Assembly: GCF_017347095.1 (NCBI RefSeq)
Contig: NZ_JADPRZ010000027.1
Location: 1-43,846 of the forward strand
DNA length: 43,846 bases
Direction of reading: 5' to 3'
Source: Sporosarcina sp. E16_8
GTDB lineage: Bacteria > Bacillota > Bacilli > Bacillales_A > Planococcaceae
Made by a program: the position numbers and the translations under genes
Notes under the pieces: model-generated
Database searches by the model: none
Told to the model about the DNA's origin: nothing
Seen by the model: only the letters and a program-made list of their open reading frames with translations
Shown: in pieces, positions 15,645-24,489 of the stretch
Position numbering within the stretch: the first letter of the stretch is position 1
How the letters are laid out: each line of letters opens with the position of its first letter

Positions 15645-17186
15645 TTATACGTCCACTCCTTTTTTGTAGTTTCTAGCATTCAGTTTCGATAATATGATCA
15701 CTGCCAAGAAAAGAAGAACAACTGTCAAAATCAACGTCAGTGCACTGCCTGTAATACCTGCAACGATAAATCCGACTAACGCAATCGCTCCGTTAAGAAG
15801 GGCATATGGAAATTGTGTTTTCACGTGATCTATATGATCGGCTCCCGCCCCTGTCGATGATAAAATCGTTGTATCTGAAATCGGTGAACAATGATCTCCG
15901 AATATTCCTCCTGACAGGACTGCTCCTATACAGACTAACAGATGCGCATCGAGTGCGACAGCCATCGGTATAGCAATAGGAAGCATGATGGCGAACGTCC
16001 CCCAAGATGTCCCTGACGCGAGTGCCATTCCAGCGCCGACGAGGAATAGAATGGCTGGGATGATGAAAGCAGGTACATTTCCTTGCATCACTTCAACAAT
16101 ATAGTTTGCAGTTCCCATTTCATTGATTACTTTACCTAATGACCACGCTAAGACAAGAGTGACCGCAACATACACCATTTTTTGCATACCCGATGTGTAA
16201 ATTGTGAAAATCTCATTAAACTTTTTAACTTTGTAGACTAGCATTAAAATGACAATCGTAATTGCTGCAAACAGATAGGCTGTCGATAAAGCAACCCTAA
16301 AATCATTGCCAGGTACCGGCTTGATTGGGAATCCGAACGAAACCAAAAGTCCGAATAACGTAATAAACAACACCGCTAAAGGAAGCAGTATTAAATTTGC
16401 ATGACTCCCCTTGGTCATGTCTTCGCCTTCCTCCGCTTTCCGTAGAGGTGTTGACGTTGGCCAATAAAGAGCCCCTGTCTGCTGTATCCTTCTTTCCGCC
16501 TTTGCCATAGGACCGAAATCCAGTTTTGTTATGGCCATAAGTGGCACCATCGTAACAGCTAAAATGGCATAAAACTGAAATGGAATGACCTGTACTAACG
16601 TGCTGAACTCGGATGTCTTGATGCCCAATAAATCAAATTCATTTTTAATGAGCCCCATTATGTATACACCCCATCCGATGAACGGGATTAAAACCGCCAC
16701 TGGTGATGATGTTGAGTCAATTATCCAAGCGAGTTTTTCTCTGGAAATTTTCGCTTTATCAAAAATATTATCAAACACTGGACCCACGATAAGAGGTGTT
16801 CCAATATCAGAGAAAAAGATGAGTACTCCGCCAAACCAAGCAGCCAGTTGCGCTTTCACACGTGTGTTAATGAACTTCGTTGCTTTTTCCGCAAGAGCTG
16901 CACCACCACCCGACTTCTCCATAAGCGCAACAAATCCACCTATGAAAAACAGTAAAACCAATACAGCAGCATTATAGCTATCTGCCACTTGCGGAAACAA
17001 ATAATTTCCGATTGTCTCCATTGTCGCTTCAAGCGGACGACCGCCGACCAGAAGCAAAACACCAAAGTATGTACCAGAAAATAGCGAAATGATGACGTTT
17101 TTCGTTACTACAGCCAATATGACCGCAAGTATTGGCGGTAGCAATGATACAATACCCATGTGTTCCAATAAAATCCCCACTTCCAT
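15645..17186 (-). CDS. NhaC-family Na+/H+ antiporter-type transporter
   Basis: A 513-residue membrane protein of the NhaC family (COG1757) with about 11-12 helices and the motifs SDIGTPLIVGPVFD, IDSTSSPVAVLIPFIGWG, GTSWGTFAIMLPIA and GGIFGDHCSPISDTTILSS. Characterised relatives exchange Na+ for H+ or, like MleN, swap organic anions; amino-acid transport is also proposed for this COG. ATG 17186 has AAAGGTG almost abutting, so GTG 17180 (spacing 7) may be the true start. Coupling to argH suggests a substrate related to arginine, argininosuccinate or fumarate. That is inference. The upstream neighbour is a gerA pseudogene with no clear promoter between. Confidence 0.88.
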   Translation of the reverse strand: MEVGILLEHMGIVSLLPPILAVILAVVTKNVIISLFSGTYFGVLLLVGGRPLEATMETIGNYLFPQVADSYNAAVLVLLFFIGGFVALMEKSGGGAALAEKATKFINTRVKAQLAAWFGGVLIFFSDIGTPLIVGPVFDNIFDKAKISREKLAWIIDSTSSPVAVLIPFIGWGVYIMGLIKNEFDLLGIKTSEFSTLVQVIPFQFYAILAVTMVPLMAITKLDFGPMAKAERRIQQTGALYWPTSTPLRKAEEGEDMTKGSHANLILLPLAVLFITLFGLLVSFGFPIKPVPGNDFRVALSTAYLFAAITIVILMLVYKVKKFNEIFTIYTSGMQKMVYVAVTLVLAWSLGKVINEMGTANYIVEVMQGNVPAFIIPAILFLVGAGMALASGTSWGTFAIMLPIAIPMAVALDAHLLVCIGAVLSGGIFGDHCSPISDTTILSSTGAGADHIDHVKTQFPYALLNGAIALVGFIVAGITGSALTLILTVVLLFLAVIILSKLNARNYKKGVDV

Positions 17187-17309
17187 TCACCTTTATGTAT
17201 AAATATAAATTATATTGTATAATTAATCGATTAGCAAGGACTATTAATTGGTAGATGACAATTGTAATCTTCGTTCCATTTACACGGTTCAAAAAAGCGC
17301 ATCCCATCG

Positions 17310-18565
17310 TTACATTCCTGCTGCCACTATAAAAATATAGCGAATCGAACAACTCGCGTTACTCATTACAAAACTTTTTGATAAAAAGGATAACAGCGCT
17401 GAAATCGCGACAAAAACGATAAGTACATTACTCACGAGACTTGCTTCAACTGCAGCTGTTCCAACGACAATCCCGCCAACAATCCCTATCGTTTGTCCAA
17501 TTTCCGTCGGCATTCGTATGCCGGCTTCTCTTAATATCTCAATAACAAGTTCCATAAATAACACTTCATGGACAGGTGAAAAAGGTACCCTGCCCCTGGA
17601 CTCTTGTAAATTTAGTAGAACATTAAAAGGCAACATTTCTGGATGATGGGTTAGCACTGAAATATACGTAGGTGTCAATACTATCGTCAAGAAAAAACCG
17701 GAAAAACGTAGAGAACGAAGAAGTAAAGCTGTCGTCCACCGATTATATAAGTCTTCAGGAGAGATGAATAGTTCAAAAAATGAAATTGGACAAATCAATA
17801 CTGCTTGACTATTATTCATTAAAATAGCGACTCGCCCATCTAGCAAGTAAGTTACTGCAGCATCAGGTCTAACCGTTGAAAGGTATTGTGGGAATGGCGA
17901 AAGTGGATGGTCATCCATTAGTTGTTTTAATACTGAGATATCATTAAAGCCCGGATGATTAATTTCAGCTATTTTTTTTAATACTTTAATCAAATTTTCC
18001 TTATTCACAATATCCTCCATATAAACTACAGAAATTTCAGTATTTGTCTCAGTTCCTATAGTGTGGTTCTCACTTTTCAGCCCAGTATTTTGAAGTCTTC
18101 TTTTTATTTGCGATATGTTTGTTTGTAATGACTCAGTGAAGGAATCTCGCGGACCAATGGCACTGGATTCGGTATCTGTTCCAATAATTGAACTCATAGG
18201 AGGGCTATATGTATGAACTGTTATGAAAAGATTTTTTCATGAAAATAGACTATCGTATTTCCTTCAGTGATTGAGGATAAAATACCAGATAGGCTGACTT
18301 TTCTCTGGTATATCAGCCGATTTTAGCAAGTCTTCCTTTTGATCTAACAAGGGAGTGATAACAGTTCTACGCAAAGTGAGTTTTTCGATAAGAGAGCTAA
18401 AATAAATAATTGTCACAAGCTCATCGGATGTCTGGTTATCTTTAAATACGGCATCACTTATTCCGGCTAATTCTATCTTAATTGCGGCAATTGTAATGAG
18501 AACTTTGTCATCTGAGTGTATGTTACTTTATTATTACTAGACATACCACTATCCGAAAAATCCAT
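17310..18565 (-). pseudogene. GerA-family spore germination receptor A subunit, degraded
   Basis: The longest open stretch (295 codons from 18197) carries the GerA core: GPRDSFTESLQTNISQIKRR, FPQYLSTVRPDAAVTYLLDGRVAILM and SRGRVPFSPVHEVLFMELVIEILREAGIRMP, with membrane helices. It starts without a ribosome site. The missing N-terminus is present upstream in other frames: ATG 18565 (AAGGTGATAG upstream) opens DFSDSGMSSNNKVTY; a shift near 18515 leads to LVTIIYFSSLIEK and ITPLLDQKEDLL; another near 18270 leads to ITEGNTIVYFHEKIFS and a stop. The C-terminus breaks off at IFIVAAGM, about 100 residues short. No GerB or GerC partner is nearby. A dead germinant receptor gene, but good evidence for a spore-forming ancestor. 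Confidence 0.85.
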
Positions 18566-18749
18566 CTCTATCACCTTCTTTTTCGTTTACTATTCTTACT
18601 CAATATTTCCTAAATCGCAATGGTTTATACAAGTAAGGAACTTCTATACTTAGCCAGCTTGGCATAGAACCCTGCTATTTTCGATGTTTTTATTGGAAAT
18701 TACATATTTGATCAATGATTAGGCCGATTAGCAGTCCTCAACCTTTTCC
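18566..18749. other. Intergenic region between gerA relic and CDF promoter
   Basis: No coding frame, repeat or terminator that I can support. AT-rich spacer. Confidence 0.4.
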
Positions 18750-18778
18750 TTGCTGTCTGAATCTGACAGTGTTACAAT
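18750..18778 (+). promoter_or_regulatory. Sigma-A promoter of the CDF leader
   Basis: TTGCTG (18750-18755), exactly 17 bp, then TACAAT (18773-18778). A CTGTC/GACAG dyad sits in the -35/spacer region and could be an operator. Confidence 0.55.
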
Positions 18779-18810
18779 TGGAAAACGTCTTAATTTAGCG
18801 AGTGATAGCT

Positions 18811-18858
18811 ATGAATGCATTCAACCTAAACGATTATACGAATACCCTAAAACCTTGA
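18811..18858 (+). CDS. Possible 15-codon leader peptide before the CDF gene
   Basis: ATG 18811 opens MNAFNLNDYTNTLKP and a TGA stop that falls inside the 5' arm of the terminator at 18849. A weak Shine-Dalgarno (GAGTG) lies 8 nt upstream. The arrangement suits transcription attenuation, but the frame is short and may be chance. Confidence 0.3.
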   Translation: MNAFNLNDYTNTLKP

Positions 18859-18880
18859 CAGGAGCCTGTCAAGGTTTTTT
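18849..18880 (+). terminator. Terminator between the leader promoter and the CDF gene
   Basis: AAAACCTTGACAGG and CCTGTCAAGGTTTT form a perfect 14-bp stem with a 2-nt loop, then TTTTTT. No gene precedes it on this strand, only a promoter 70 bp upstream, so it probably acts as an attenuator for the CDF gene 40 bp downstream. Confidence 0.8.
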
Positions 18881-18919
18881 GTTTCCCTCGGGAAACATAT
18901 CAATAGGAGGTCATCATTG

Positions 18920-19822
18920 ATGAATAAGCATAGTCATTCAAGTGCTTCAATAATTGCGGTTTGGATTAGTTTAATAAGCAATATCCTACTAACGGGTATT
19001 AAACTCGTTGTGGGTTTCCTCTTTCAAAGTCCGGTCCTTCTAGCCGACGGTTTCCATAATGCAGGCGACGTGATTGCCAGTGGTGCCGCCTTGACCTCGA
19101 TGCGGATATCCAAACGTCCCGCGGATGATGACCATCCTTATGGTCATGGAAAAGCGGAAGTCATTAGTTCTGCCATTGTCGCACTGATTTTAGGGCTAGC
19201 CGCAATTTATATTGCGTATGAAGCGATTTCTGCACTTTTTGAGGAACCTTCAAAAGCTAGTATAATAGCTTTACTGACTGCTTTCATTTCGCTTATTTGG
19301 AAACATGCCTTGTACGTCTATACAATCCGGATTGGTAAATTGACCAATAGTAAAGGGTTAATTGCGACCGCCTATGACCACTTGGCAGACGTCTACGCTT
19401 CACTAGCAGCTGTTGTGGGGATCGGGCTTGCACTCATTGGCGATCTGTACAACATTCACTTCCTGGCTTACGGTGACCCCGTTGCCGGTATCATTGTGTC
19501 GTTTTTAGTCCTCAAACTAGCGTATGTAATTGGTAAAGAAGCAATGGACGTCCTTATGGAGAAAAATATAAGCCAGCATAGACTGGATGAATTCGCGGCC
19601 TTAATCATGACAATCCCTGAAGTGAAACGGATTGACCGGTTACGCGCCCGGGAACATGGACACTATATTCTTGTCGATCTACGTGTCGGAGTGCCAGGTG
19701 AAATGACAATTCAGGAAGGGCATGATATTTCGCATAAAATCAGGGATACAATCATGGATTGTAATGAAGATGTGGATGAAGTTTTGATTCACTTGAATCC
19801 TTGGTATGAAGAAAATGAATAA
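18920..19822 (+). CDS. Cation diffusion facilitator (CDF) metal exporter
   Basis: A 300-residue CDF antiporter that exports divalent metals (Zn, Mn, Co, Fe or Cd) in exchange for protons. Six membrane helices precede a cytoplasmic C-terminal domain (about 205-295) of the ferredoxin-like fold. The metal-site motifs are LADGFHNAGDV (D43, H46/N47, D50) and AYDHLADVYAS (D153, D157), with DDDHPYGHGKAE in the loop between helices. Start ATG 18920 (AGGAGG 9 nt upstream); TTG 18917 is in frame. The upstream promoter-leader-terminator unit suggests premature-termination control. The sequence does not fix the metal. Confidence 0.92.
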   Translation: MNKHSHSSASIIAVWISLISNILLTGIKLVVGFLFQSPVLLADGFHNAGDVIASGAALTSMRISKRPADDDHPYGHGKAEVISSAIVALILGLAAIYIAYEAISALFEEPSKASIIALLTAFISLIWKHALYVYTIRIGKLTNSKGLIATAYDHLADVYASLAAVVGIGLALIGDLYNIHFLAYGDPVAGIIVSFLVLKLAYVIGKEAMDVLMEKNISQHRLDEFAALIMTIPEVKRIDRLRAREHGHYILVDLRVGVPGEMTIQEGHDISHKIRDTIMDCNEDVDEVLIHLNPWYEENE

Positions 19823-19825
19823 CAA

Positions 19826-19848
19826 AAGCGCAAGCGCTCTTTTTGCTT
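19826..19848 (+). terminator. CDF terminator
   Basis: AAAAGCGC-AA-GCGCTCTTTTT: a short GC-rich hairpin with a T run, 4 nt after the stop. Confidence 0.65.
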
Positions 19849-19849
19849 T

Positions 19850-19995
19850 TACTTACAGGACAGAAGCGGCAGAGGAAGGCAGCTGAGGATCGCGAAATCC
19901 TAAGCAATAAGGAGGGAATGAAGTCCAATCCCTCCCCAACTGCCTGACCCACGTCGTGTAGGCCCAGGGGCTAGTTGCTGAAGTCTAGACGTAAA
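19850..19995. repeat. Dispersed intergenic repeat, copy 2
   Basis: About 145 bp ending in AGGGGCTAGTTGCTGAAGTC then TAGAC, a diverged relative of the end of the element after fabI (about 13938-14045). An internal hairpin GGAGGGAATGAAGTCCAATCCCTCC is evident. Non-coding. Confidence 0.5.
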
Positions 19996-20042
19996 ATCCC
20001 TAGGTTACAACTTCTCTACAGTATGAGATTTAATAATTCCTA

Positions 20043-20090
20043 GACAAAAAAATTGCGTACATGTCAGTGACATGTACGCAATTTTTTGTC
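20043..20090. terminator. Bidirectional terminator (CDF / LCP)
   Basis: Arms of about 23 bp read GACAAAAAAATTGCGTACAT... and its reverse complement around a tiny loop at AGTG. T/A runs in both arms suit termination from both sides, chiefly of the minus-strand LCP gene. Confidence 0.85.
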
Positions 20091-20095
20091 GTTAC

Positions 20096-21082
20096 TTAGT
20101 TTTTCATTGAAGGTGACTCATCGCCCAATTCAGCGTCTTCCACTTCGTCCTCAGTCGATAAAAACTGTTGTAATGCCTGTTTGTTTTGCTCGAAATCGAT
20201 ACTAAGAACTTCCCCTGCCGCTACACGCTTCTCTTCAAAAGAGTGTTCAACAGGAATACGTAGCGTCTCTATTTTATCAGTCTTACCAAGAAGCAAACCT
20301 TTACCGATTGTAAGGATTGTTCGATTATCAACATTTGTATTAACGTACGGTTCCACAACACCTAGTAACTTAGGCAAGTTTAGTAAACTGTGGACGCTCA
20401 CAGCTTCATCCTTTAATTTCGACAACGCTTCCTGCTGCCGTTCCACCCGCCCATAATCATTATGTTTATCGTGGCGGAAACGCACATAGCCAAGTAACTG
20501 TTCACCATTCAAAACTTGATTTCCGGGCTGTAATGTCATCCCAATTCCATGAGACATGGCATAAGGAATATCAACTTCTATCCCATTAGGAGCAACAACG
20601 TCTACGATTTTCGAAAATCCAGTAAAGTCAACAATTGCATAGGAATGAATATCAATATCGAAGTTTTCCTTTATCGTTTGCCTTACAAGTTCCGGACCCC
20701 CAATAGAAAAGGCAGCATTCATTTTGTGGTATCCGTGACCTGGGACATCCACATACGTATCTCTCATAATAGATACAAGTTTCATCTGATGGGTCGCTTG
20801 ATTGTAATGAGCAATCATTAACGTATCAGCTCGTGCATCTTCATCTCCCCGCGAATCACTACCTAATAATAGAACATTAATTTCACCAAATTGTGGATCT
20901 GCACCTTCAAATTCACCATACGATGCATCGTCTTCTTTAACCATTCCTTCTTTTCCCAAAGATAATCCGCTATAGTATTGAGCTACCCCATATACGATTC
21001 CCGCTAACAGAATCAATGTAGTCACGATAAAGAAATTCCTTAGTCCTTTACGTTTTTTGATTCTTCGGTCGCTTCTTTTCAT
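20096..21082 (-). CDS. LytR-CpsA-Psr (LCP) family wall polymer ligase
   Basis: A 328-residue membrane-anchored enzyme (TagU/LytR family) that transfers anionic polymers such as teichoic acids from lipid carriers to peptidoglycan. A basic cytoplasmic start (KRSDRRIKKRKGLR) and one helix (about 16-37) precede the extracellular LCP domain: NVLLLGSDSRGDEDARADTLMIAHYN, SIMRDTYVDVPGHGYHKMNAAFSIGG, and GEQLLGYVRFRHDKHNDYGRVERQQ, which hold the Asp and Arg residues that bind pyrophosphate. The acidic C-terminus is variable. Start ATG 21082 (AGGTGG 8 nt upstream) rather than GTG 21094, which overlaps that site. Monocistronic. Confidence 0.92.
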   Translation of the reverse strand: MKRSDRRIKKRKGLRNFFIVTTLILLAGIVYGVAQYYSGLSLGKEGMVKEDDASYGEFEGADPQFGEINVLLLGSDSRGDEDARADTLMIAHYNQATHQMKLVSIMRDTYVDVPGHGYHKMNAAFSIGGPELVRQTIKENFDIDIHSYAIVDFTGFSKIVDVVAPNGIEVDIPYAMSHGIGMTLQPGNQVLNGEQLLGYVRFRHDKHNDYGRVERQQEALSKLKDEAVSVHSLLNLPKLLGVVEPYVNTNVDNRTILTIGKGLLLGKTDKIETLRIPVEHSFEEKRVAAGEVLSIDFEQNKQALQQFLSTEDEVEDAELGDESPSMKN

Positions 21083-21358
21083 AAATAAATCCACCTATCA
21101 TTAAATTCTATGTCATGTTTTATCGAATTAACGCCTAGCGCTATCTAGACTATAAAAATTCTATAGTTGTAGAGACATCTTGTCAACAATCGGTGGTCCC
21201 GATCAGGATACCCCCTCCCCTTTATTTGTCACCGCATCAATGGAATAATGCAAGAAAATAGATGTTACAAAATAAAAGCCTAATGGAACAATGTAGGCTA
21301 TACTAGGAGATAAGAGGAATGCCGTTTAATACCTCTCTAGTCAAGGAGCTGATCTGAA

Positions 21359-21940
21359 ATGTTAAAAAAACAGATGGAAAAGTATATTGCTGAAAATACG
21401 TTGGATAATAAAATCGAGTTCTTTCATGTGGATAAAGAGTACGCCGCCAAACATCAATTGATTGCTGGGGATGTAACCGTTGTAGAAAAAGCGTTTCAAT
21501 TCATCGCAATCGAACGGTGCGTAAAAGAGACGGAAAATCTTATTCGTGAAGAAGATCAGAACTTTTTAAAAGACAGCATTTCATACTTGAAAAATCATAT
21601 GAATGAATTTGTTTACGTAGAATCAAATGCTTTTGAAGTTATTAGAGTCGACGCCGTCGTTCTTGAACTTGATGATGTCTTTGAAACGTACACCGCCTTA
21701 TTTGGACTGAAATTACAAAAGAAATTCGGGAATGACATGAAAGCATACCTTGACACACATTTACAGGGAGATGGTGCCAAGTATAGTGTGATGTTTTCCA
21801 TTGAAGACGGTTTATGGGATATCAATTTTGCACTTGACTATATAGATGGTTTTAATGAAAACTTATCTTTTGTTGAGGTTTATCAACTGATGTACGACTT
21901 TATATTCAAAATGGTTGAGACCGTTGATGAAGCGCAGTGA
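21359..21940 (+). CDS. Hypothetical protein, partner of TRM11-like methyltransferase
   Basis: A 193-residue soluble acidic protein that I do not recognise. It has an N-terminal helix, the segment VEKAFQFIAIERCVKETENLI, a central VRVDAVVLELDD-like strand pair and a C-terminal part GLWDINFALDYIDGFNENLSFVEVYQLMYDFIFKMVE. No catalytic motif, signal peptide or membrane helix is visible. Start ATG 21359 with AAGGAG about 10 nt upstream; a TATACT -10-like hexamer lies at 21299. It ends 14 nt before the methyltransferase gene, so the two form an operon and may share an RNA-modification-related role. I cannot say more. Confidence 0.75.
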   Translation: MLKKQMEKYIAENTLDNKIEFFHVDKEYAAKHQLIAGDVTVVEKAFQFIAIERCVKETENLIREEDQNFLKDSISYLKNHMNEFVYVESNAFEVIRVDAVVLELDDVFETYTALFGLKLQKKFGNDMKAYLDTHLQGDGAKYSVMFSIEDGLWDINFALDYIDGFNENLSFVEVYQLMYDFIFKMVETVDEAQ

Positions 21941-21954
21941 AGGATGGGAATTAA

Positions 21955-22899
21955 TTGAGTGATTTGGGTTTTATTTACACATATACACAACACACAGATG
22001 AGCATGATTTGTGCATGTTAGAGATGAGATCCTTTTTCGGCTTTGATGTCACTTCTACAGTATTGAGAAGTTCGATTAAAATTGATCCAAGTCGCAGCGC
22101 ATTTATGAAAGAACGACTGGACATTATGTATGAAGGCGACAGCCTTGAGGTAATTTCACAACAGGTTGAACAATACGATTTAGGTGACTCTACATTTAGG
22201 GTCGTCAGTTTAAATACAACGGATCTCGATTCTACGAAAAAAATTGGACATCCGGAGCGTCGCAAAATCGAGCGAGAAATCGGCTTACGTATCAATGGTA
22301 CTCCTGATTTAGTAAACCCACCCGACAATACGTTTGGCATTGTTTTATTGGATGGTAAGTGGTATTTCGGGAAGCATGTTGAAAGTGAATCCGTCTGGTT
22401 CCTTCATCAGAAAAAACCGCATATGTACTCTACCGCATTAAGTACACGTGTCGCAAGAGCAGTAGCTAATATTGCGATTCCACATCCAAAAGGTGTACGA
22501 GCAATCGATCCTTGTTGTGGCATTGGTACGGTGCTAGTTGAAGCATTGTCGATGGGTATTAATATCGTCGGACGGGATATTAACCCGCGTGTCGTTTTAG
22601 GTTCAAGAAAGAACATTGCTCACTTTGGGCTAGAAGGCACTGTAGATATCGGACCAATTGCAGAAGTCGTTGACGACTATGACGTCGCAATTATCGATAT
22701 GCCCTATAATCTATTTACACATATTACACCTGAAGCGCAGCTCGAAATATTGAAGGAAGCACGCCGCTTTACAAAGAAAGTTATCGTTGTGACAATCGAG
22801 ACAATCGATCACATGGTTGAAGAGGCGGGATTCGTCATTACGGACCGCTGTGTTGCGAAAAAAGGGCATTTTATCAGACAAGTACTTGTTTGTGAATAG
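21955..22899 (+). CDS. TRM11/THUMP-type SAM-dependent RNA methyltransferase
   Basis: A 314-residue protein. Its C-terminal half is a class-I methyltransferase: motif I AIDPCCGIGTVLVEA (about 183-197), motif II-like IVGRDINPRV, and the catalytic IV motif DMPYN (248-252) of N2-guanine/TRM11-type enzymes. The N-terminal half looks like the THUMP-associated ferredoxin-like region and contains KIGHPERRKIEREIGLRI. The substrate is probably tRNA or rRNA guanine, by analogy with Trm11/RlmL. Start TTG 21955 (GGATGGGA upstream). Second gene of a two-gene unit with the unknown 193-residue protein. The exact target site is unknown. Confidence 0.85.
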   Translation: MSDLGFIYTYTQHTDEHDLCMLEMRSFFGFDVTSTVLRSSIKIDPSRSAFMKERLDIMYEGDSLEVISQQVEQYDLGDSTFRVVSLNTTDLDSTKKIGHPERRKIEREIGLRINGTPDLVNPPDNTFGIVLLDGKWYFGKHVESESVWFLHQKKPHMYSTALSTRVARAVANIAIPHPKGVRAIDPCCGIGTVLVEALSMGINIVGRDINPRVVLGSRKNIAHFGLEGTVDIGPIAEVVDDYDVAIIDMPYNLFTHITPEAQLEILKEARRFTKKVIVVTIETIDHMVEEAGFVITDRCVAKKGHFIRQVLVCE

Positions 22900-22939
22900 A
22901 AGGAAAGACCTCGTTCATAGTAACGAGGTCTTTCCTTCT
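22898..22939. terminator. Bidirectional terminator
   Basis: AGAAGGAAAGACCTCGTT and AACGAGGTCTTTCCTTCT form a perfect 18-bp stem with a 6-nt loop, overlapping the methyltransferase stop and ending 3 nt before the convergent cyclase gene. T-runs are short. Confidence 0.75.
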
Positions 22940-22941
22940 AA

Positions 22942-24489
22942 TTAAACTTCAGATAATACAACTCTATTTCTTCCTTCTGTTTTTGCTTGATACAATGCCT
23001 TATCTACTCTGTAGTATAATTCTTCTATTGTTTCCAAATTTTCAAGATAACCACCAACACCTAAAGAAATCGTTATATAATCATTTGTAGGGCATAACGA
23101 TGATGAAACAGTCGTTCGAAGCCTCTCAGCGATAACCATCGCCTCCTGAACATCCGTTTCAGCTAATAAAAGAATAAATTCCTCCCCGCCCAATCTGATA
23201 CACACATCGTCGCCCCGTAAGATGTGGCTCATTTTTTTCGCGAGAAACTTAAGTACTTCATCCCCAATATGATGCCCGTAATTGTCATTGACAACTTTGA
23301 AATGGTCGATATCAATCATAATAACCGAAAACTGTTTTTTGTCTGTAGTCCACCTTGTAGTAACTTTGTCGCCATATCTACGATTCTTTAATCCGGTAAG
23401 AGGGTCTGTGTAGGAGCGTTCTTTATAATTCTCAACCCTCTGCTGCTGACTTTTCGCATATTCATGAATTGTTTCATTTAATTGCTTAGCCTCAAAATAC
23501 CATGTTGGAATGTTAGCATATTGGTTTTGCTCCTCGTTATCCTTTAGTTTTGCCGAAAACATTGCTAATTTCCGAAGTGGAGATGATAATCTCTCAGTCA
23601 AAATAATAGTTAACAGGAAAAAAAACAGGACAAAAGGAAGTGCGTACAATAGCATTTTGTATATCATCCCCTTTAAAGGTTTGACGCTTGTTTCATAAGG
23701 TGTTTGGGAGACAACTCCCCATCTACTCGACTTAATGTATGTGTAGCCGGCAAGATATTCCTTCCCTTCTAAGTTCGTAACTTTTTGTGCGCCACTTTCA
23801 TGTCCTAGAATTTTTTGTGCGACTTTATTTTCCTTGATCATTTCCCCGATACGTTTTGGATCCGGATGGAAAATCAACATCCCCTTATTATCGACTACCC
23901 ACACATGAGAACCGTCCGTTGCAAAGTGTTCGTCGAGGATAGTATTAATAATATTATCTTCCTGCAAATAAATCGTTCCGCTTAAGAAACCCAGGTATTG
24001 GTTTTTTTCATTCCACAAAGGAGTGGAGACTAGAATGAGCAGTCTTCCAGTTGCAGCTTTATAAGGCATGGAGATAAGACTTTTTCTTTTAAGGAGTGCT
24101 TCTTTCGGACCCGCGGTATCCAGCTTTTTTCCTACTATGCCCAATTCCGGCGAGGTAGCAAGTACCACTCCCTCTTTACTTATAACCGATAGGGAATTAA
24201 AGTTTTTACTGCTAGTTAATAGATTTGCAAGTGTGCTAGATAATTTTTCAACGTCATCAATTTCTGCACTAATTTCGGAAGCTTTAACTTGCAAATTACT
24301 CTGCATTCCATTAAATACTTCCTCCGTCAAACGTGCCAATTTCATTGAATACACTCTGTTGATTTCTAGAGAATTATTTATCAAGTTTTCTTTTGTTACA
24401 TAATAGCCAGAAAGCAACGTGATACTGAGTATGCCAATCATCGCGAATGATACGAGAAGCGTTATCCAGAATCGTAACGTTTTGATCAT
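22942..24489 (-). CDS. Membrane diguanylate cyclase with Cache sensor (Cache-GGDEF)
   Basis: A 515-residue sensor enzyme that makes cyclic di-GMP from GTP. A first helix (about 7-29) and a second (about 282-304) flank an extracytoplasmic dCache-like domain with VISKEGVVLATSPE, SLISMPYKA and WVVDNKGMLIFHPDP. The C-terminal GGDEF domain (about 355-515) has SYTDPLTGLKNRRYGD, SVIMIDIDHFKVVNDNYGHHIGDEVL and an intact active-site GGEEF (434-438). The inhibitory I-site RGDD (425-428) sits five residues before it, so product inhibition is expected. Start ATG 24489 (AAGAGG upstream). Monocistronic. The ligand of the Cache domain is unknown. Confidence 0.93.
   Translation of the reverse strand: MIKTLRFWITLLVSFAMIGILSITLLSGYYVTKENLINNSLEINRVYSMKLARLTEEVFNGMQSNLQVKASEISAEIDDVEKLSSTLANLLTSSKNFNSLSVISKEGVVLATSPELGIVGKKLDTAGPKEALLKRKSLISMPYKAATGRLLILVSTPLWNEKNQYLGFLSGTIYLQEDNIINTILDEHFATDGSHVWVVDNKGMLIFHPDPKRIGEMIKENKVAQKILGHESGAQKVTNLEGKEYLAGYTYIKSSRWGVVSQTPYETSVKPLKGMIYKMLLYALPFVLFFFLLTIILTERLSSPLRKLAMFSAKLKDNEEQNQYANIPTWYFEAKQLNETIHEYAKSQQQRVENYKERSYTDPLTGLKNRRYGDKVTTRWTTDKKQFSVIMIDIDHFKVVNDNYGHHIGDEVLKFLAKKMSHILRGDDVCIRLGGEEFILLLAETDVQEAMVIAERLRTTVSSSLCPTNDYITISLGVGGYLENLETIEELYYRVDKALYQAKTEGRNRVVLSEV

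Noticed and set aside
17029..17352. A 107-codon minus-strand frame
   Set aside because: It overlaps the antiporter start and the gerA relic in another frame, has no ribosome site and no protein-like pattern.
17310..18197. The 295-codon GerA-like frame as an intact gene
   Set aside because: It lacks a ribosome site and both ends of the family; the missing N-terminus lies upstream in other frames.
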